From NCBI GenBank assembly GCA_051001995.1, contig JBPCMT010000202.1, forward strand, positions 1 to 10,864: DNA of 10,864 nucleotides, read 5' to 3'. Origin of the DNA: CAWEHQ01 sp051001995. Its GTDB lineage: Bacteria; Actinomycetota; Thermoleophilia; Solirubrobacterales; Thermoleophilaceae. Of this stretch, positions 1 to 6,866 are shown one piece after another. Numbering within the stretch: position 1 is the first letter of the stretch; every line of letters starts with the position of its first letter. The notes beneath the pieces were generated by a model. It did not search any database. It was not told where the DNA came from and saw only the letters and a list, made by a program, of their open reading frames with translations. The translations under genes were made by a program, and so were the position numbers.

Positions 1-737
1 TCGGGCACGTCACGAAGGACGGCGCCCTCGCGGGACCGCGGGTGCTCGAGCACCTGGTCGACTGCGTGCTCCAGTTCGAGGGCGAGCGCGAGCGCACCTA
101 TCGAACGCTCCGAGCGCTCAAGAACCGCTTCGGATCGACGAACGACGTGGGCGTCTTCGAGATGCGCGAGGAGGGCCTGGTGGAGGTGGCGGACGCCTCG
201 TCCCGGTTCGTCGCCGAGGCCGCGAGCGGCCCCGGATCGGTGATCGCCTGCGCGATGGAGGGATCGCGGCCGCTGCTGGTCGAGGTCCAGGCGCTGGTTG
301 CGCCGACCGAGGTCGTCCCGCCCCGACGGGTGGCGAACGGAATCGACCGCAACCGCCTGGCGCTGGTGCTCGCGGTTCTGGCTCGACACGCGGGCCTGGC
401 GCTCGGGTCGAGCGACGTGTTCGTCTCGGTCGCCGGCGGGGTGCGAATCGACGAGCCGGGCTCCGACCTCGCGGTCGCGCTGGCGGTCGCCTCGGCCGCG
501 CGTGGTGTCCCGCTCGCGAACGGCGAGCGTCCGCTGGCCGCTTTCGGTGAGGTCGGGCTCACCGGCGAGCTTCGCTACGTCGCCCACCCGGACCGGCGCC
601 TGGCGGAGACGCGGAAGTTCGGGCTCGAACGGGTGCTCTGCCCTGACGGCCCCCTGCGGAGCCTGCGGGACGCGCTGGCGGCCGCGCTCGAGGGCGACCC
701 GGCCGGGTCGGCCGCGGCGCCGGTCCGGGCCGCGTAG
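1..737 (+). CDS. radA: DNA repair protein RadA, 3' part (5' end outside window)
   Basis: RadA is a RecA-like ATPase that promotes branch migration during recombination and repair. The reading frame is open from base 3 and gives 244 residues, so roughly the first 200 residues of a usual ~450-residue RadA (zinc finger, Walker A) lie upstream of the window. Visible are GHVTKDG...GPRVLEH and FEGER at the end of the ATPase core, the RadA-specific KNRFG motif (codons near 120-135) followed by NDVGVFEM, and then the C-terminal Lon-protease-like domain with GGVRIDEPGSDLA and FGEVGLTGELR. An internal GTG at 42 is not the start, because conserved sequence continues upstream of it. The short Ala/Pro-rich tail is typical of GC-rich lineages. 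disA follows after 95 nt, a pairing also known in Bacillus and mycobacteria. Identification is secure; only the 5' end is missing. Confidence 0.96.
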   Translation, partial: GHVTKDGALAGPRVLEHLVDCVLQFEGERERTYRTLRALKNRFGSTNDVGVFEMREEGLVEVADASSRFVAEAASGPGSVIACAMEGSRPLLVEVQALVAPTEVVPPRRVANGIDRNRLALVLAVLARHAGLALGSSDVFVSVAGGVRIDEPGSDLAVALAVASAARGVPLANGERPLAAFGEVGLTGELRYVAHPDRRLAETRKFGLERVLCPDGPLRSLRDALAAALEGDPAGSAAAPVRAA

Positions 738-743
738 CCCTAC

Positions 744-757
744 CTCCAAAGCTGGAG
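744..757 (+). repeat. Short inverted repeat just after radA
   Basis: CTCCA and TGGAG form 5-bp arms around AAGC, starting 6 nt after the radA stop codon. There is no T-run behind it, so it is not a convincing intrinsic terminator. It may only be chance; it is listed because it is the only structure near the radA end. Confidence 0.2.
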
Positions 758-819
758 TCCACCGAGTCGCAGAACCCGCTAAAAACCCCGTCGCGAAGGC
801 AAAAAGCGACCAAAGGTCG

Positions 820-832
820 TAAGATCACTCTC
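820..832 (+). promoter_or_regulatory. Candidate -10 element of a leaderless disA promoter
   Basis: TAAGAT at 820-825 fits the TANNNT form of a -10 element, and 7 nt separate it from the GTG of disA at 833, so transcription would begin at or next to the start codon. No TTGACA-like -35 is visible 16-18 nt upstream. A small inverted repeat, CGACC-AAA-GGTCG at 807-819, sits directly upstream in the spacer and could be an operator or chance. No good Shine-Dalgarno lies at normal distance from the GTG, which favours leaderless initiation. Confidence 0.45.
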
Positions 833-1945
833 GTGCAGCCGTTAGCCGGGGACGATGTCACAGAGCTCGAGAGTCGACAGGAGCCCCGGTTGGTCCGGGC
901 GCTCGAGATCGTCGCGCCCGGCACGGCGCTGCGTGAGGGTCTCGAGAACATCCTGAACGCCCGCACCGGCGCGCTGATCTGCATCGGCGCCGACGAGGAG
1001 CTGTCCTTCCTCTACTCGGGAGGGATCAAGCTCGGCATCGACTACACGCCCGCCCTGCTGTACCAGGTCGCGAAGATGGACGGGGCGATCATCCTCTCGG
1101 ACAACGCCACCAAGATCCGCTGGGCGAACGTGCAGCTGATGCCCGACCCCACGATCCTCTCGCTCGAGACAGGCACCCGCCACCGCACCGCCGAGCGCGT
1201 CTCCAAGCAGACCGAGGCCCTGGTGATCGCGATTTCCCAGCGGCGCGACGTCGTTTCGCTCTACCTCGGCGGCGCGAAGTACATCCTCGAGGACATCCCC
1301 GCGGTCCTCGCCAAGGCCAACCAGGCGCTCCAGACGCTCGACAAGTACCGCAGCCGCCTCGATCAGGTCTCGACCCGTCTGACGGCGCTCGAGTTCGAGG
1401 GCGGCGTGGTGCTCCACGACGTCCTGACGGTGCTCCAGCGCGTAGAGCTGGTGACGCGCATGGCGGTCGAGATCGAGCGCTACATCGTGGAGCTGGGCAC
1501 CGAGGGCCGGCTGATCGAGATGCAGCTCGAGGGGACCATGGTCGGAGTCGCCGCGGACCGCGCGGCGCTCGTCCGCGACTACATCGTCGAGGACGACGAG
1601 GAGGGCTTCGCGCTCGTGGCCGACTCGTTGACCCGGCTCCCGCATCAGGACCTGCTCGACTTCGGTCGCCTGGCCGAGCTGCTCGGCTACGACCGCAAGA
1701 CCAACACGCTGGACCACCCGGTCTCGCCGCGCGGGTACCGCGTCCTCGGGCGCGTCCCGCGCCTTCCGATGCTCGTCATCCAGGCGATCGTGCGGGACTT
1801 CGGCGGCCTCGACGAGATCCTCTCAGCCACGGACGCGGAGCTCGAGGCGGTCGAGGGGGTCGGCGACATGCGCGCGAAGGACATCCGCGAGGGCCTTCGG
1901 CGTCTGCAGGAGATCAACCTCGTGGATCGCTATCTGCAAACCTGA
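833..1945 (+). CDS. disA: DNA integrity scanning diadenylate cyclase DisA
   Basis: DisA condenses two ATP into cyclic di-AMP and scans DNA for branched structures, which inhibit its cyclase, so it links DNA damage to second-messenger output. The 370-residue product matches the usual ~355-370. The N-terminal DAC domain carries the catalytic KMDGA (Asp83-Gly84-Ala85) and the ATP-binding GTRHRTAER (114-122). A helical linker follows (about 160-300), then a C-terminal helix-hairpin-helix DNA-binding domain with VEGVG at 340-344 and the family ending DRYLQ. The GTG start is chosen because it lies 7 nt after a TAAGAT element and gives a normal N-terminus; a later in-frame start would cut into the region before the conserved APGTALREGLE. 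It sits between radA and carD, and its stop is 41 nt before the proposed carD start. No c-di-AMP riboswitch was noticed in the window. Confidence 0.96.
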   Translation: MQPLAGDDVTELESRQEPRLVRALEIVAPGTALREGLENILNARTGALICIGADEELSFLYSGGIKLGIDYTPALLYQVAKMDGAIILSDNATKIRWANVQLMPDPTILSLETGTRHRTAERVSKQTEALVIAISQRRDVVSLYLGGAKYILEDIPAVLAKANQALQTLDKYRSRLDQVSTRLTALEFEGGVVLHDVLTVLQRVELVTRMAVEIERYIVELGTEGRLIEMQLEGTMVGVAADRAALVRDYIVEDDEEGFALVADSLTRLPHQDLLDFGRLAELLGYDRKTNTLDHPVSPRGYRVLGRVPRLPMLVIQAIVRDFGGLDEILSATDAELEAVEGVGDMRAKDIREGLRRLQEINLVDRYLQT

Positions 1946-1974
1946 ACAGAGACACTCGAACAGAAGAATCGAAC

Positions 1975-1981
1975 AAGGAGG
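1975..1981 (+). promoter_or_regulatory. Strong Shine-Dalgarno that points to an ATC start for carD
   Basis: AAGGAGG is a full-length Shine-Dalgarno sequence. Five nucleotides later comes ATC (1987-1989), in frame with carD. No ATG, GTG or TTG exists in that frame between the disA stop and the conserved CarD core, so this site decides the start call. The preceding leader is A-rich and has GAACA three times (1944, 1958, 1971). Confidence 0.7.
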
Positions 1982-1986
1982 GGACC

Positions 1987-2577
1987 ATCTCCGAAGCAAC
2001 CTGGGAGCAAGAAGTCGAGGATCTGGAGGTCCATCGCGAGATCATCGCGATCGAGTACAAGGTCGGCGACCACGTGGTCTACCCACACCACGGCGCCGGC
2101 AAGGTCCTCAAGCGCGAGATGAAGGAGCGCTTCGGCGAGAAGCGCGAGTACCTCACGATCAAGATCCTGCACAACGACATGACCGTGATGGTCCCGACCG
2201 AGAACGCCGGTCGGGCCGGGCTGCGGCGCGTCATCGACGAGGAGGCGGTGGAGCGCGTGCTCTCCGTCCTGCGCGATGACGTGAGCCAGATGCCAAAGAA
2301 CTGGAACCGGCGCTTCAAGCACAATCGCGACAAGATCAAGACCGGCGACGTGTACGAGCTCGCCGAGGTCGTCCGCAACCGCGCGATCCGCGAGTCCGAC
2401 AAGGGACTGTCGACCGGCGAGAAGCAGATGTACACGCGCGCCAAGAAGATTCTGGGGTCCGAGCTGATGTACGCGCTCGAGATGGAGGAGGACGAGGTGG
2501 AGGAGCACCTCGACGGCCTGATCGAGGATGCGCACACGACGCGCCAGAACGGCGCGGCGGTCGCGGCGGCGAAGTAG
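1987..2577 (+). CDS. carD: CarD-family RNA polymerase-binding transcription regulator, probable ATC start
   Basis: CarD binds the RNA polymerase beta subunit and stabilises the open promoter complex, chiefly at rRNA and housekeeping promoters. From the proposed start the product is 196 residues (about 160 in Mycobacterium). The N-terminal Tudor-like polymerase-interaction domain starts at YKVGDHVVYPHHGAGKV (24-40). The C-terminal helical DNA-binding domain holds NWNRRFKHN, with Trp106 matching the conserved tryptophan that wedges into the -10 upstream edge, then AEVVR and LSTGEKQM. A GTG at 2074 would remove part of the first beta strand (YKVGD), so translation must begin earlier. The only well-placed codon is ATC at 1987, 5 nt behind AAGGAGG. 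Alternatives are CTG at 2023 (poor spacing) or a base change from ATG. The acidic N-terminal ~22 residues are lineage-specific. Function is sure; the start is unusual. Confidence 0.93.
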   Translation: MSEATWEQEVEDLEVHREIIAIEYKVGDHVVYPHHGAGKVLKREMKERFGEKREYLTIKILHNDMTVMVPTENAGRAGLRRVIDEEAVERVLSVLRDDVSQMPKNWNRRFKHNRDKIKTGDVYELAEVVRNRAIRESDKGLSTGEKQMYTRAKKILGSELMYALEMEEDEVEEHLDGLIEDAHTTRQNGAAVAAAK

Positions 2578-2632
2578 TGGCGGCGCCGGCCGTCTCGGCG
2601 CCTCTCGGGCGCCCGATCTAGCCGGCGCGGCG

Positions 2633-3319
2633 GTGGCCGCCGGAGAGCTCGTCGGGATCATCGCCGCCGCCGGGACCGGCGAGCGCCTTGGCATGGGGAC
2701 GCCCAAGGCGCTCGTCGCCTGCGCGGGCCGGCAGCTGGTGGAGTGGAGCGTCGCGCCGCTGGCCGAGGCGTGCGACCGCGTCATCGTGGCGTTGCCGCCG
2801 CCGGCGGCCGGCGAGCCCGGCCGTTCACTCGGCGCGGCGGTCGAGGTCGTCGCCGGCGGCCGCTCGCGGTCGGAATCCGTTGTCGCGGCCGTGCGCGTGG
2901 CCCCCGGCGCGGAGGGCTACGTGATCCAGGACGCGGCGCGTCCGCTCGTCACGAGCGAGCTCGTGGAGCGGTGCATCGCGGGACTCGCCGGCGGCTGGGA
3001 CGCGGCCGTGGCCGCCGCGCCGGTGATCGACACCGTCAAGGAGGTGGCCGAGGACGGCCGAGTCCTGCGCACGCTCGAGCGCTCGGCGCTCTGGGCCGTC
3101 CAGACGCCGCAGGCGTTTCGGGGCGAGGCGCTGCGGCGGGCGCTCGACGTCGGGGCGGACCGGCTCGCGGCGGCGACCGACGACGCAGCGCTGGTCGAGG
3201 CGGCGGGGGGCCGGGTCCGCGTGGTGCGCGCCCCGGCTGAGAACGTCAAGGTCACGAGCCGGGTGGATCTCGCGACCGCCGAGGCGCTGCTCGCGGCGCG
3301 GGGGGAGGCGGCGTGCTGA
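2633..3319 (+). CDS. ispD: 2-C-methyl-D-erythritol 4-phosphate cytidylyltransferase IspD
   Basis: IspD joins CTP and methylerythritol phosphate to give CDP-ME, the third step of the MEP isoprenoid pathway. The product is 228 residues, the usual length. It shows the nucleotidyltransferase signature AAAGTGERLG (11-20) with Lys25 in GTPKAL, IQDAARPL with Asp100, WAVQTPQAF (154-162) and the C-terminal ENVKVTSRVDL with Lys206. I chose GTG at 2633, which puts the glycine-rich loop 10 residues from the N-terminus as in homologues. The frame is open further upstream into the carD end, but that stretch is arginine-rich out-of-frame carD sequence. No clear Shine-Dalgarno is visible, so it may be read by coupling from carD, whose stop is 55 nt upstream. 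The stop overlaps the start region of the next gene. Confidence 0.95.
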   Translation: MAAGELVGIIAAAGTGERLGMGTPKALVACAGRQLVEWSVAPLAEACDRVIVALPPPAAGEPGRSLGAAVEVVAGGRSRSESVVAAVRVAPGAEGYVIQDAARPLVTSELVERCIAGLAGGWDAAVAAAPVIDTVKEVAEDGRVLRTLERSALWAVQTPQAFRGEALRRALDVGADRLAAATDDAALVEAAGGRVRVVRAPAENVKVTSRVDLATAEALLAARGEAAC

Positions 3320-4140
3320 CCGACTACCACGTCCACCTGCGCCCCGACGACCCCGACGCAACCGCCGACAGCCACTTCACGCGCGAGAACGTGGGTCGCT
3401 ACCTCGAGGCCGCCGCCGAGCGCGGGATCGGTGCACTGGGGGTCTCCGAGCACGTGCATCGCTTCCGCCAGGCGCTCGCGGTCTGGGACCACCCGTTCTG
3501 GCGCGAGTACGCCGTCGACGACCTCGATCGCTACTGCGCGTTCGTGCGCGAGGAGACCGACCTCGCGCTCGGGATCGAGGCGGACTTCGTCCCGGGCCGC
3601 GAGGAGGCGATGCGCGCGCTGCTCGAGGGGCGCGAGTGGGACTACGTCCTCGGCTCGGTGCACTTCCTGCGCGACTCGGCGGTGGACATGGAGGGCGAGC
3701 ACGACGTCTGGGGCTCCGCCGATCCGGACGCCGTGTGGGGGCACTACTTCGACTCGCTGGGCGAGGCCGCCCGCAGCGGGCTCTTCGACGTGCTTGCTCA
3801 TCCCGACCTCGTGAAGGTGTGGGGGGAGCGCCGGCCGCTCCCGGCCGGCGACCTCCGCCGCTTCTACGATCGCGCGATGGAGGGCATCGTCGAGTCGGGC
3901 GTGGCGATCGAGGTCTCGACCGCCGGGCTACGCAAGCCGGCGGCCGAGATCTATCCCGCGCGGCCCTTCCTCGAGATGTGCCTCGAGGCGGGGTGTCAGG
4001 TCGCACTCTCCTCCGACGCTCACGTGCCCGACGAGCTCGGCCACCGCTACGACGAGGCGGTCGCGCTGCTGCGGTCGCTCGACGTCGAGGAGATCGTGGT
4101 GTTCGAGCGCCGCCGGCGCCGGCTGGAGCCGCTCGGATGA
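3313..4140 (+). CDS. PHP-domain phosphatase, histidinol-phosphatase (HisK) type
   Basis: This is a metal-dependent phosphoesterase of the PHP superfamily, closest in style to histidinol-phosphate phosphatase of histidine synthesis. The 275-residue length fits. The metal-binding set is complete: HxH in DYHVHLRP (His6, His8), SEHVH (Glu46, His47), GIEADFVPG (Glu89), GSVHFL (His117), LAHPDL (His163) and SSDAHVPD (Asp235, His237). The YVLGSVHFL and VSTAGLRKP motifs are typical of HisK-type enzymes. The GTG start lies 4 nt after GGGGGAGG and overlaps the ispD stop by 7 nt; the stop overlaps the ispF ATG. It is therefore embedded between two MEP-pathway genes with no other his gene in view. The substrate could be histidinol phosphate or another phosphomonoester; the sequence alone cannot decide. 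Family assignment is firm, the exact substrate is inference. Confidence 0.88.
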   Translation: MLTDYHVHLRPDDPDATADSHFTRENVGRYLEAAAERGIGALGVSEHVHRFRQALAVWDHPFWREYAVDDLDRYCAFVREETDLALGIEADFVPGREEAMRALLEGREWDYVLGSVHFLRDSAVDMEGEHDVWGSADPDAVWGHYFDSLGEAARSGLFDVLAHPDLVKVWGERRPLPAGDLRRFYDRAMEGIVESGVAIEVSTAGLRKPAAEIYPARPFLEMCLEAGCQVALSSDAHVPDELGHRYDEAVALLRSLDVEEIVVFERRRRRLEPLG

Positions 4141-4631
4141 GCGCGCGCGCCGGCCTGGGCTATGACTCCCACCGCCTCGCGCAGGGTCTGCGGTTGGTGA
4201 TCGGCGGCGTGGAGATCGAGGACGCCGAGCACGGGCCGGAGGGCCACTCCGACGCCGACGTCCTCACCCACGCGGTGATCGACGCGCTGCTGGGCGCGGC
4301 CGGGCTCGGCGACATCGGACAGCACTTCCCCGACACCGACGAGCGCTACCGCGACGCCGACAGCCTGATGCTCCTGAGCCAGGTGTGCACTTTCCTCGAG
4401 GACCACGGCTGGACGATCCGCCACGTCGACTCGACGGTCATGCTCGAGCGTCCCCGGCTCGGCCCGCACCGCGACGCTATGCGCGCCGCGCTGGCCGGGA
4501 CGATCGGCGTGCCACGGCTCGAGGTCAACGTCAAGTTCACCACCGGCGAGGGGATCGGGTTCGTCGGACGGGGCGAGGGCATCGCCGCCCAGGCGATCGC
4601 CACGGTCGAGCGGATCGATCGCGACGGGTAG
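4137..4631 (+). CDS. ispF: 2-C-methyl-D-erythritol 2,4-cyclodiphosphate synthase IspF
   Basis: IspF cyclises CDP-ME 2-phosphate to MEcPP with loss of CMP in the MEP pathway and works as a homotrimer. The product has 164 residues, about the family norm. The metal ligands are visible as GLGYDSHRL (Asp10, His12) and DVLTHAVIDALLG (His45), with GHSDADV before it and DIGQHFPDTD after it. The C-terminal KFTTGEGIGFVGRGEGIAA holds the conserved TTGEG loop that contacts the nucleotide. The ATG start shares bases with the TGA of the PHP phosphatase gene (ATGA), so translation is probably coupled; a GGAG lies 8 nt upstream. The frame is open far upstream only because of GC-rich codon shadow over the PHP gene. 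cysS begins 9 nt after the stop. Confidence 0.96.
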   Translation: MSARAGLGYDSHRLAQGLRLVIGGVEIEDAEHGPEGHSDADVLTHAVIDALLGAAGLGDIGQHFPDTDERYRDADSLMLLSQVCTFLEDHGWTIRHVDSTVMLERPRLGPHRDAMRAALAGTIGVPRLEVNVKFTTGEGIGFVGRGEGIAAQAIATVERIDRDG

Positions 4632-4640
4632 CCGCCCCGC

Positions 4641-6008
4641 GTGCGCGAGGTACGCATATACGACACGCTCTCGGGGCGCGTGCGCCCGCTCGCACCGCGC
4701 GAGCCGGGAAGGGTGCGCGTCTACGCGTGCGGGCCCACCGTGTACGGGCCGATCCACATCGGCAACGCGCGGCCGTTCGTGCTGTTCGCACTGCTCAAGC
4801 GCTTCCTCGAGCGTGAGGGGCACGAGGTGACGCTCGTGGAGAACGTGACCGACGTCAACGACAAGATTTACGCTGCCGCCCGCGAGCAGGAGGTGGCGAG
4901 CGAGGCGCTCGCGCGCGCGATGACCGAGCGCTACGTGAGCGACACCGACCGTCTCGGGCTCGGGCGTCCCGACCACGAGCCGAGGGCGACGGAGGCGATC
5001 GACGCGATCGTGAGCCTGATCGCAGCGCTGATCGAGTCCGGGAACGCCTACGCGGCGCGCGGCGACGTCTACTTCCGCGTGGCGAGCTTTCCGGGCTACG
5101 GCAAGCTCTCCAACCGCGCGCTCGAGGACATGATCCAGTCCGAGGGCGACGAGGCGCGCGCGGACCTCAAGGAGAGCCCCCAGGACTTCGCGCTCTGGAA
5201 GGCGCGCAAGCCGGGGGAGGACACCTCCTGGCCCGCGCCGTGGGGGGAGGGCCGCCCCGGCTGGCACATCGAGTGCTCCGCTATGGCGGAGTCGATCATC
5301 GGGCTCGAGTTCGACATCCACGGCGGCGGCCTCGACCTCGTCTTCCCCCACCACGAGAACGAGATCGCCCAGACCGAGGCCGCGCGCGGCCGGCCGCTCG
5401 CCGGGATCTGGATGCACAACGGGATGGTCGAGCTCGACGCGGAGAAGATGTCGAAGTCGGAGGGCAACGTCCACCTGCTCGGCGAGGCGCTCGATCGCTT
5501 CGGCCGCGACGCCGTCGTCATGTACCTCCTCGGTGGCCACTACCGTCGCCCGCTCGCCTTCTCGCCGGACGCCCTCGAGGAGGCGCGGCGGTCCGTGGAG
5601 CGGATTCGCGACTTCGCGCGCAGGGCCGGCGCCGATGACCAGGACCCGCCCGGCTTTCCTGCCTTCGCCGAGCGCTTCTACGGCTCGCTCGCCGACGACT
5701 TCAACACGCCGGCCGCCCGCGCGGCGCTCTTTGACTGGGTCGCCGAGGGCAACAGGCGGCTCGACGCCGGGGAGGTGGTGGGTCGGGCGGGGCTCTGGGA
5801 CCTGCTCTGGACCATCGGGCTCGAGGGCCTGGCGGAGCGCGAGGCCGAGGCGCCCGACGACGAGGCACAGCGCCTCCTCGACGAGCGCGAGGCCGCGCGC
5901 TCAAAGCGCGACTTCGCGACCGCCGACGCACGCCGGGAGGCACTGGAGGCGCGCGGCTGGGAGGTGAGGGACACGCCGGACGGCCCGCGACTTCTCAGGC
6001 GCGGGTGA
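4641..6008 (+). CDS. cysS: Cysteinyl-tRNA synthetase
   Basis: CysRS charges tRNA-Cys with cysteine in the cytoplasm. It is a class I synthetase, and the 455-residue length is normal. The N-terminal Rossmann domain has YACGPTVYGPIHIGNAR (28-44), which includes zinc ligand Cys30 and the HIGN version of the HIGH motif. Further ligands are Cys212 in HIECSAMA, His237 and Glu241 in PHHENEIAQ. The KMSKSEGN loop is at 269-276. The C-terminal part ends with the usual short REAARSKRDFATADARREAL helix region. It is not the mycothiol ligase MshC, which lacks this full KMSKS and C-terminal arrangement. The GTG start is 9 nt after ispF and has no strong Shine-Dalgarno; no other start gives a complete N-terminal strand. 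Confidence 0.96.
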   Translation: MREVRIYDTLSGRVRPLAPREPGRVRVYACGPTVYGPIHIGNARPFVLFALLKRFLEREGHEVTLVENVTDVNDKIYAAAREQEVASEALARAMTERYVSDTDRLGLGRPDHEPRATEAIDAIVSLIAALIESGNAYAARGDVYFRVASFPGYGKLSNRALEDMIQSEGDEARADLKESPQDFALWKARKPGEDTSWPAPWGEGRPGWHIECSAMAESIIGLEFDIHGGGLDLVFPHHENEIAQTEAARGRPLAGIWMHNGMVELDAEKMSKSEGNVHLLGEALDRFGRDAVVMYLLGGHYRRPLAFSPDALEEARRSVERIRDFARRAGADDQDPPGFPAFAERFYGSLADDFNTPAARAALFDWVAEGNRRLDAGEVVGRAGLWDLLWTIGLEGLAEREAEAPDDEAQRLLDEREAARSKRDFATADARREALEARGWEVRDTPDGPRLLRRG

Positions 6009-6015
6009 GCGGCCG

Positions 6016-6747
6016 GTGATCGTCTACGGGCGCAACCCGGTGCGCGAGGCGCTGCGCGGAAGGCGCCGGGTGACACGGGTCTGGGTCACCGGCGACGGGC
6101 GCGAGGTCGACCGGCTCGTGCGAGAGGCGGAGCGGGCGGAGGGCGCGGTCGAGGTCGAGCGCGTCGGCTCCGCTGAGGCGGTCGAGCGGCTCTGCGGCTC
6201 GCCGGACCATCAGGGGGTGTGCGCGGACGCCGGCGACTACCCGTACGCGAGCGAGGACGCGCTGCTCGTGCCCGAAGACGCGCTCGTGGTCTGCCTGGAC
6301 GAGGTGCAGGACCCGCACAACCTCGGGGCCGTATGCCGCGCGGCGGAGTGCGCAGGGGCGACCGGAGTCGTCGTGCCGGAGCGGCGCTCCGCCGCGGTGA
6401 CGCCGGCGGTCTGCAGCGCGTCGGCCGGAGCGGTTGAGCACCTTCCGGTGGCGCGCGTCCGAAACCTGGCCGACTTCGTCGAGCGGGCGAAGCGACGCGG
6501 AGCCTGGTCCTACGGAGCCGTCGCCACGGCGCAGGTTCCCTACGATCGGCCCGACTACCGCGGCAGGGTCGTGCTCGTGCTCGGCTCGGAGGGGCGCGGC
6601 ATCCGTCCGCGGGTGGCTGCCGCCTGCGACGAGCTGGTGGCGCTGCCGGTTCGCGGCCGCGTGGGGTCGCTCAACGTATCGGCGGCCGCCGCCGCGCTGC
6701 TGTACGGAATCTTGCAGCGTCGCGCCGGGGTTGACAGCGTCCGATGA
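6016..6747 (+). CDS. rlmB: 23S rRNA (guanosine-2'-O-)-methyltransferase RlmB, SPOUT/TrmH family
   Basis: TrmH/RlmB-type SPOUT enzymes methylate a ribose 2'-OH, here most likely of 23S rRNA, using S-adenosylmethionine. The 243-residue product begins with the substrate-binding domain (VIVYGRNPVREAL, about 1-75). The knotted catalytic domain follows, with motif 1 DEVQDPHNLGAVCRAAE (95-111), SASAGAVEHLPV (134-145), motif 2 LGSEGRGI (189-196) and motif 3 LPVRGRVGSLNVSAAAA (210-226). The arginine expected in motif 1 is present after NLGAVC. The GTG start is 7 nt behind the cysS stop; no Shine-Dalgarno stands out, so coupling is likely. In mycobacteria and Bacillus the same gene also follows cysS closely. 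The last codons overlap the promoter of the next gene. RlmB and other TrmH-type rRNA methylases are hard to tell apart; the context favours RlmB. Confidence 0.92.
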   Translation: MIVYGRNPVREALRGRRRVTRVWVTGDGREVDRLVREAERAEGAVEVERVGSAEAVERLCGSPDHQGVCADAGDYPYASEDALLVPEDALVVCLDEVQDPHNLGAVCRAAECAGATGVVVPERRSAAVTPAVCSASAGAVEHLPVARVRNLADFVERAKRRGAWSYGAVATAQVPYDRPDYRGRVVLVLGSEGRGIRPRVAAACDELVALPVRGRVGSLNVSAAAAALLYGILQRRAGVDSVR

Positions 6748-6758
6748 GGCGTCATAAT
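6731..6758 (+). promoter_or_regulatory. Near-consensus housekeeping promoter for the sigH-like gene
   Basis: TTGACA (6731-6736) is a perfect -35 hexamer. After a 16-bp spacer comes CATAAT (6753-6758), 5 of 6 bases of the -10 consensus. The -35 lies inside the last codons of rlmB and the -10 lies just after its stop. The predicted start of transcription near 6765 leaves a leader of about 115 nt before the sigH-like GTG. This is the best match to a sigma-70-type promoter I found in the window. Confidence 0.75.
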
Positions 6759-6848
6759 CGCGGTCACATAAGGCTGGACCTGAGCTTTACAGCGACGGCT
6801 CGGCCGCTGGGGCGCCACCAGGGGAGGTAGGTGCGCCACGAACTCGAC

Positions 6849-6866
6849 GGGCCCGGTTCCGGGCCC
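6849..6866 (+). promoter_or_regulatory. Perfect GC hairpin next to the sigH-like Shine-Dalgarno
   Basis: GGGCCCGG, TT, CCGGGCCC form an 8-bp perfect inverted repeat. The 3' arm ends 2 nt before AAGGAG (6869-6874), the Shine-Dalgarno of the gene starting at 6881. Because it is so close to the ribosome site, it could modulate initiation or protect the leader. There is no T-run, so it is not an intrinsic terminator. Confidence 0.55.

Noticed and set aside
842..1717. A 291-codon minus-strand frame opposite disA
   Set aside because: DisA on the plus strand is certain; the antisense product has shadow composition and no recognisable domain.
1930..2784. A 284-codon minus-strand frame opposite carD
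   Set aside because: Antisense to CarD with leucine/aspartate/histidine-rich shadow composition; no start signal or domain.
2917..3801. A 294-codon minus-strand frame opposite ispD and the PHP gene
   Set aside because: Covers two overlapping secure genes and has no motif of its own.
3636..4136. Upstream extension of the ispF frame over the PHP gene
   Set aside because: The extension is Arg/Gly/Ala-rich out-of-frame PHP sequence; IspF homologues begin at the GLGYDSHRL block, matching ATG 4137.
4047..5540. A 497-codon open frame on the minus strand opposite ispF and cysS
   Set aside because: It lies antisense to two secure genes, is rich in His/Arg/Val/Asp from reversed GC-rich codons and shows no family motif. 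Long shadow frames are expected at this GC content.
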